From positions 62,001-126,000 of the forward strand of contig CAVOPT010000013.1 of NCBI GenBank assembly GCA_963698165.1: a stretch of 64,000 bases of DNA, read 5' to 3'. The position numbers and the translations under genes are program-made. Shown piece by piece: positions 60,056 to 64,000 of the stretch; the stretch's first letter is position 1, and every line of letters begins with the position of its first letter. Below the pieces are notes generated by a model. That model searched no databases and had not been told where the DNA came from. It worked only from the letters and a program-made list of their open reading frames with translations. This stretch comes from JAAYUJ01 sp963698165. GTDB taxonomy: Bacteria > Desulfobacterota > Syntrophobacteria > Syntrophobacterales > Syntrophobacteraceae.

Positions 60056-61336
60056 TTATGGGCTCCCGTGCTGGCGATATTCGGCGTTCCTGCGATGGAA
60101 CTCTTCCACAGCTCGCAGGAAGTCCTGGTGATCCAGGCGCTTCCTGTCTTTCAGCAGAGCTTCCAGGACCGCCTCCCGCACCACCAGGCGAAGGTCCGAA
60201 CCCGTGTACCCATCGGTGAGCCGGGCAAGCTCCAGGGCGTCAACCTCCGCGTCGATTCTTTGCAGGATCTTCTCGAGGATCCTGCGCCGCATCTCCACGT
60301 CGGGCACGACAAAGTTCATGACCTTGTCGAATCGCCTCCAGGCAGCATAATCCAGCAGTTGAGGGTAATTGGTCGCCGCGATGAGGAGCACGCCGTCCTC
60401 CACCAGGCTGATGTCGTCAATGGCCTTGAGAAGGGTGTTCACCGCGCGCTTGATGGCCCCGTGATCCTCGGAAGTCCTCGTCTTGGCAACGAAATCGAAC
60501 TCGTCTATGAACATGATGCACGGGTTGAGCTTTTTGGCCAGAACAAACACCCTGTCAATGTTCTTGGAAGTCTCTCCCAGGTAGTGACTGATGATCATGG
60601 AGAGCTTCACCTCCAGGAGAGGAAGCCCGAACCATTTGGAGAGGGCTCGGGCCACAGATGTTTTCCCCGTTCCCGGAGGGCCGACGAAGAGGATCTTCCC
60701 TATTTCGTACAGCCCCACGTCCCTCAGATACTGCCGGTGCTCCAAAGCCTTGCCCGCCTTGGCTATCTCCCTGCGCTGCTCTTCCGTGAGCACCAGATCG
60801 TCCAGACTGCTTCTCACCTGCTCGGGGAACTTCATGGAAACCAGCTTCAAGAGGTCCTGGACGTCATTTCCTTCGGCCCACAGGTCCTCCATCCTGGCAT
60901 CCGGGTCTTCCCCCCCGGGAGCAGCCGGCCGGTTGGCCAGCTTGGCATCGAGATAGCTCACGTTGGGATCGTATTTTTGGTAGAAGAAGGCGAGAACGGG
61001 GTTCGCCTGGATCATCGCGAACGAATCCTGGCTTGCGAACCATTCGGCCCCCGTCTCGAACGCCGCGAACCTCATCCGGCTGCCGGGTTCCTCCACCGCA
61101 AGGAAAGGCAGATCGTGGAGAATCGCGTCGAGCCCATCCATGCCGCACATCTTCCTGAGATCCGCGAGGGTGACGGAGATGGGCCGGCTGACCCCCTCGG
61201 TGGCCGCATCGAAATAGTGCTCCCGTATCCTCGGCGGCAGGTCGTTTTCGCCAAGACTCCCGGACTGGTTGTATATCTCGGCGGTAAGCAGGAGCTCGGC
61301 AACACGCATCGCCACATCCAGATTCTCAGCAGCCAT
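60056..61336 (-). CDS. AAA-family ATPase
   Basis: A 426-residue protein, start ATG 61336 after GGAG. Residues about 1-200 are an unrecognised N-terminal region with a charged linker (PAAPGGEDPDARMEDLW at about 137-153). The AAA module has Walker A GPPGTGKT (219-226), Walker B FIDEFDF (276-282), sensor/arginine-finger regions (TNYPQLLDYAAWRRFDKVMNF), and a C-terminal helical lid (LTDGYTGSDLRLVVREAVLEAL). Related to classical AAA (FtsH/katanin-like) proteins but without protease or membrane domain. It probably remodels a protein target. Confidence 0.87.
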   Translation of the reverse strand: MAAENLDVAMRVAELLLTAEIYNQSGSLGENDLPPRIREHYFDAATEGVSRPISVTLADLRKMCGMDGLDAILHDLPFLAVEEPGSRMRFAAFETGAEWFASQDSFAMIQANPVLAFFYQKYDPNVSYLDAKLANRPAAPGGEDPDARMEDLWAEGNDVQDLLKLVSMKFPEQVRSSLDDLVLTEEQRREIAKAGKALEHRQYLRDVGLYEIGKILFVGPPGTGKTSVARALSKWFGLPLLEVKLSMIISHYLGETSKNIDRVFVLAKKLNPCIMFIDEFDFVAKTRTSEDHGAIKRAVNTLLKAIDDISLVEDGVLLIAATNYPQLLDYAAWRRFDKVMNFVVPDVEMRRRILEKILQRIDAEVDALELARLTDGYTGSDLRLVVREAVLEALLKDRKRLDHQDFLRAVEEFHRRNAEYRQHGSP

Positions 61337-61644
61337 TTTACTCACTCCAAAGGGGTCCGAATCAGGGGGAGACAGAAAGGAGAGACACGGACAACGGTTC
61401 CCGGGATCATCACCATGGGCAGCCGCGGTCGGGCGACCCTCAAGAAGCGTGGCCCCGCCCTCCGGCGAAAACTCTATGATGAAGAGGATACGGTGTCAAT
61501 GCCAACTCCCCGCGAGAGTGCAATCGAGAGTGAGAGGAAGCCGACCGGCCGGCGACCGTAATGACTGCAACCATGGTGTGGACGTCACGACCCATTTCCG
61601 AACCCGGGTTTCGTTGCCCTTGCCGGCACGAGCTTTCGCCAAGC
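61337..61644. other. 308-bp intergenic region
   Basis: Between two minus-strand genes (M15 peptidase upstream on that strand, AAA ATPase downstream). Open frames are present on the plus strand but unsupported. No repeat or hairpin stood out. Confidence 0.45.
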
Positions 61645-62511
61645 TCAGCGCGGGTTTTCGCTGTTCAGCAGGAGGATTTCGGGGCGATACTCGAAGTGCA
61701 TGGAGTCAAAGTGGTACCATTTGCCGCCCCAAATGAAGCCATTGTCCTCGAAGGCCTTGATGACCTCCTCGGGAGGTCTCCATCGGAGGCCAAGGGGAAT
61801 CTTCTCCCAATCCCATATGCGGGCTGCGCTCCACAGCCAGAAGATGTGTTTTCCCCGGGTGCTTTTGGGAAGCAGGTCCAGCGCAAGGCCATAGGAGTGG
61901 TAGCTTCGGTTGTTGATCCCCCGGACCATGCGCCAATGCATGGAGTGAACGGCCCTGATCCCTGCAATGAAGGCCCGCACCGCATCCGAATGGTGGGCCT
62001 GATACCAGATTTCCTCTTCCACTTTTCTCAGGGAATCGACGCAGAGGTCATGCACGGTGACGGGACGATTGAGAAAAAGGACCCTGCGGCTCCGGGCCCG
62101 AACCTCCCTCTCGCTGCCCCCCGCAAGGGCGTCGAGGAAGTCGTGGGACCACTGGGCACGGGGTGTGTAGAGGGGGAGGGACTCCAGGGGGCCCTTTCCG
62201 TATGCGTAGAAGATCGGGATGAATTCAGGGGCCCGGGCAATGTTGGTCTCCGAGAGCATTCTCCCTTCCTGGTAGAAGATCTCCTTCCCCCGAACCCTGA
62301 ACACGAGGTCATCCCCTCGGACTTCCGCCACTTCCACGAGAGGTCCGTAGGCCCCCGTCAGAGCAAGCACATGAGGATGGCGCACTCCATCGAGAGGCCC
62401 GCCGGTCTGCATGGCCGCCCATGAGCACCACGGAGGGGGATGAACGCACAGGGCGATCAAAAGATAGAGAAGAGCGAAATGGGCGCCAATTCCGAGTCTG
62501 CAACGCATCAT
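61645..62511 (-). CDS. M15-family peptidase (D-Ala-D-Ala carboxypeptidase-like)
   Basis: A 288-residue exported protein. Start ATG 62511 or the next ATG 62508; N-terminal hydrophobic helix (about 9-25). Zn ligands of the M15 fold are visible: His in SYHSYGLALDLLP (HxxxxxxD) and His in WYHFDSMHFEYRPEI, near the C-terminus. The enzyme should trim peptidoglycan stem peptides or cleave other L,D- or D,D-bonds. About 140 residues before the zinc site carry no further known domain. The ribosome-binding site is weak. Confidence 0.87.
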   Translation of the reverse strand: MMRCRLGIGAHFALLYLLIALCVHPPPWCSWAAMQTGGPLDGVRHPHVLALTGAYGPLVEVAEVRGDDLVFRVRGKEIFYQEGRMLSETNIARAPEFIPIFYAYGKGPLESLPLYTPRAQWSHDFLDALAGGSEREVRARSRRVLFLNRPVTVHDLCVDSLRKVEEEIWYQAHHSDAVRAFIAGIRAVHSMHWRMVRGINNRSYHSYGLALDLLPKSTRGKHIFWLWSAARIWDWEKIPLGLRWRPPEEVIKAFEDNGFIWGGKWYHFDSMHFEYRPEILLLNSENPR

Positions 62512-62614
62512 GATATTTCATCAGGGGAATATTGGATTCATACGCAACCTGAATGACACCACGAGGACCTGCCTGGTTCCATAGGTCCATCTCCCGGGGG
62601 CTGCATGCCCGGAC

Positions 62615-64000
62615 TCACGCCGTGGAGCGCAGTGGCGACTTTTGCACCAGCAATATGGTGACCATGGGCACCACGAACCCGAGGATCGTCACGGTGACGA
62701 GGAGAACGCCCAACTGGCTGTAGTCGGCAGGCACCTTGACCGCCCCGGACGCATGATCCAGCACCTGGCGGCTCACCACGTAGATCTGGTTCAGGTATTT
62801 GGTCCAGAGGCTCGCCAACGACAGTGCCAGGTTGGTGAAGGACGCCATGACGGCAAAAAACGTCGCTTTCAAGTGAGCCGGAGCACTCTGGGCAATCCAT
62901 GCCAGCATGGGAATCATGGCCACCTGACCCAACGGCGACTCGAGAGCCGTGTCCACCAGGGCGATGAACCGGGCATCGACCACACCGCCGGTAAGACCCG
63001 ATGTCCAGTGGTGCACCCCGTAATACAACCCGATGATGGGAAAACTTAGGACGGTCCCGGCGATGGTGAGAAATCCAACCACGTAGGCGATGGACCTCTC
63101 GGCCATGAACCGGCGGAAAATAAACATCCCGAAAAGGGCAAACCCGCTGCTGATCAGGGAGAGATTTGAGATGAACTGCTGGTCGAAGCCGAGCTCATCG
63201 ATCTCCCACCAGGTGGATCCGGCTCCGGGACCAGGCAGGGAGCGAAACACGAAGATGATGACGGCGGTCCCCACCAGAGTGCGGCGGGCCTCCGGGCTCA
63301 GCTCCCTCAGAAGCTTCCTCATCAGAAAGAGGACGATGCCGAGAGACCCGGCGAAGACGATTTCCTGGTCCAGGGATATGGAGCTCAGGCCCATGGCCAG
63401 CGTAAAAACCACGAAGACGAGGCTCCCTCCAAGGATCCACCAGTTGGGCTCCGTCTTTTCCCCGTGAGCGTCGAGAAGCTCCAGGATGCGATCCCTCGAA
63501 AAACCCGCACGGCGGAGAGCCCCCATGCGCCTTCGCCTGAGGATTGCGGCGACCATCACACCGAGAATGGAGATGAGGGGAATAAAAAGAGCCAGGGCGT
63601 AGATTTCCGTGTAAACCGCCACTTTCTCTGTCTCACTCATCGTTGCCACCCCTCTGAACATGAAGATGTTCAAAGCCGACACCAGGATCCCGCCACCGAC
63701 AATGGCCGCCCGGCCCAGCGTCTGCATGGTCGTGTGCATGAGCTTGATGGTGGAACCATCGAAAGGCCTCCCCGCATCATCCACGACGGGAACGGCCTCC
63801 ACCGTCATGGCATCGGCAACCACATCCTGAACAACGTAGCCCAGGGGCGCCAGGAGGGCGGACACCACGTACCATGCCTCGAAGCTCATGACCGTGGCCA
63901 TCTGAGGATTGCGGTCGATGAGGCCAAGCATGATCAAAATGCTCGCGGCGATGAACCCGGCTCCGGCAAAGACCAGGAGGGACTTCCAGCGCCACAGGAG
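62615..64000 (-). CDS. BT1/MFS-type membrane transporter, 5' end cut by window
   Basis: The frame continues to the window edge at 64000 and so lacks its N-terminus. The visible part is 461 residues with about ten hydrophobic helices, resembling folate-biopterin transporter (BT1)/MFS members: GYVVQDVVADAMTVEAVP (the acidic motif after TM helices), LISLTVPLLG-like spacing, and GQVAMIPMLAWIAQSAPAHLKATFFAVMASFTNLALSLASL, characteristic of BT1 proteins. Substrate cannot be inferred. It ends at a TGA (62615-62617). Confidence 0.8.
   Translation of the reverse strand, partial: LLWRWKSLLVFAGAGFIAASILIMLGLIDRNPQMATVMSFEAWYVVSALLAPLGYVVQDVVADAMTVEAVPVVDDAGRPFDGSTIKLMHTTMQTLGRAAIVGGGILVSALNIFMFRGVATMSETEKVAVYTEIYALALFIPLISILGVMVAAILRRRRMGALRRAGFSRDRILELLDAHGEKTEPNWWILGGSLVFVVFTLAMGLSSISLDQEIVFAGSLGIVLFLMRKLLRELSPEARRTLVGTAVIIFVFRSLPGPGAGSTWWEIDELGFDQQFISNLSLISSGFALFGMFIFRRFMAERSIAYVVGFLTIAGTVLSFPIIGLYYGVHHWTSGLTGGVVDARFIALVDTALESPLGQVAMIPMLAWIAQSAPAHLKATFFAVMASFTNLALSLASLWTKYLNQIYVVSRQVLDHASGAVKVPADYSQLGVLLVTVTILGFVVPMVTILLVQKSPLRSTA

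Overview
The window looks like chromosomal DNA from a strictly anaerobic Desulfobacterota (deltaproteobacterial) species, probably close to the sulfate-reducing or syntrophic Syntrophobacterales. The pointers are a GC-rich sequence, an octaheme c-type cytochrome with TPRs, a fumarate-reductase/HdrBC-like redox locus, a rubredoxin, many PAS sensors, a MinD-type ATPase with a J-domain, and a probable selenoprotein. No rRNA, no intact tRNA, no CRISPR array and no complete insertion sequence were seen. The taxonomic placement is inferred from gene content only.

Layout. 1-3.5 kb: shredded CHASE2-domain remnant, then an intact TPR-CHAT (caspase-like) protein. 4.2-7.1 kb: a decaying redox operon (intact HdrC-like and Fe-S proteins, truncated HdrB, frameshifted and truncated fumarate-reductase-type flavoprotein). 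7.1-8.3 kb: small exported protein and a DXD glycosyltransferase. 8.4-21 kb: housekeeping genes (MFS/spermidine-synthase fusion, ilvE, plsB, recN, RimK-like ATP-grasp, a selenocysteine-lyase-like cysteine desulfurase, a glycine-zipper lipoprotein, DUF1786). 21-28 kb: two small envelope proteins and an operon of two periplasmic binding proteins plus a hybrid histidine kinase, with no ABC permease. 28.7-31.5 kb: AlgI/AlgJ-like O-acetylation pair. 31.7-37.9 kb: accessory catabolic or detoxification island (alpha/beta hydrolase, isochorismatase-like, ABM, amidohydrolase, pirin) with dispersed repeats. 38-44.6 kb: rubredoxin and PAS protein, a DUF1573-like lipoprotein gene with an in-frame UGA, metallo-beta-lactamase, dual-specificity phosphatase, J-domain-MinD, two CBS proteins. 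44.7-51.1 kb: large multi-PAS NarX-type kinase, thioesterase, octaheme cytochrome-TPR. 51.5-55.3 kb: complete Mla/Pqi-type lipid transport operon (STAS-MlaE, MlaF, MlaD, PqiC-like lipoprotein). 55.4-64 kb: DUF169, SppA, a GT2/GT-C pair, AAA ATPase, M15 peptidase and a transporter cut by the window end.

The most notable observation is at 39544-39978. A lipoprotein reading frame is interrupted by one UGA at the position where DUF1573-type domains carry the first Cys of their CGC motif. The frame then continues with clear family similarity to a second stop, and a bSECIS-like hairpin lies just downstream of the UGA. This looks like a selenoprotein that automated gene calling would truncate. The second theme is envelope sensing and maintenance: a binding-protein-coupled hybrid kinase, Mla lipid transport, O-acetylation, SppA, and several lipoproteins. 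The third is visible gene decay at the left edge (CHASE2 and the Hdr/Frd locus).
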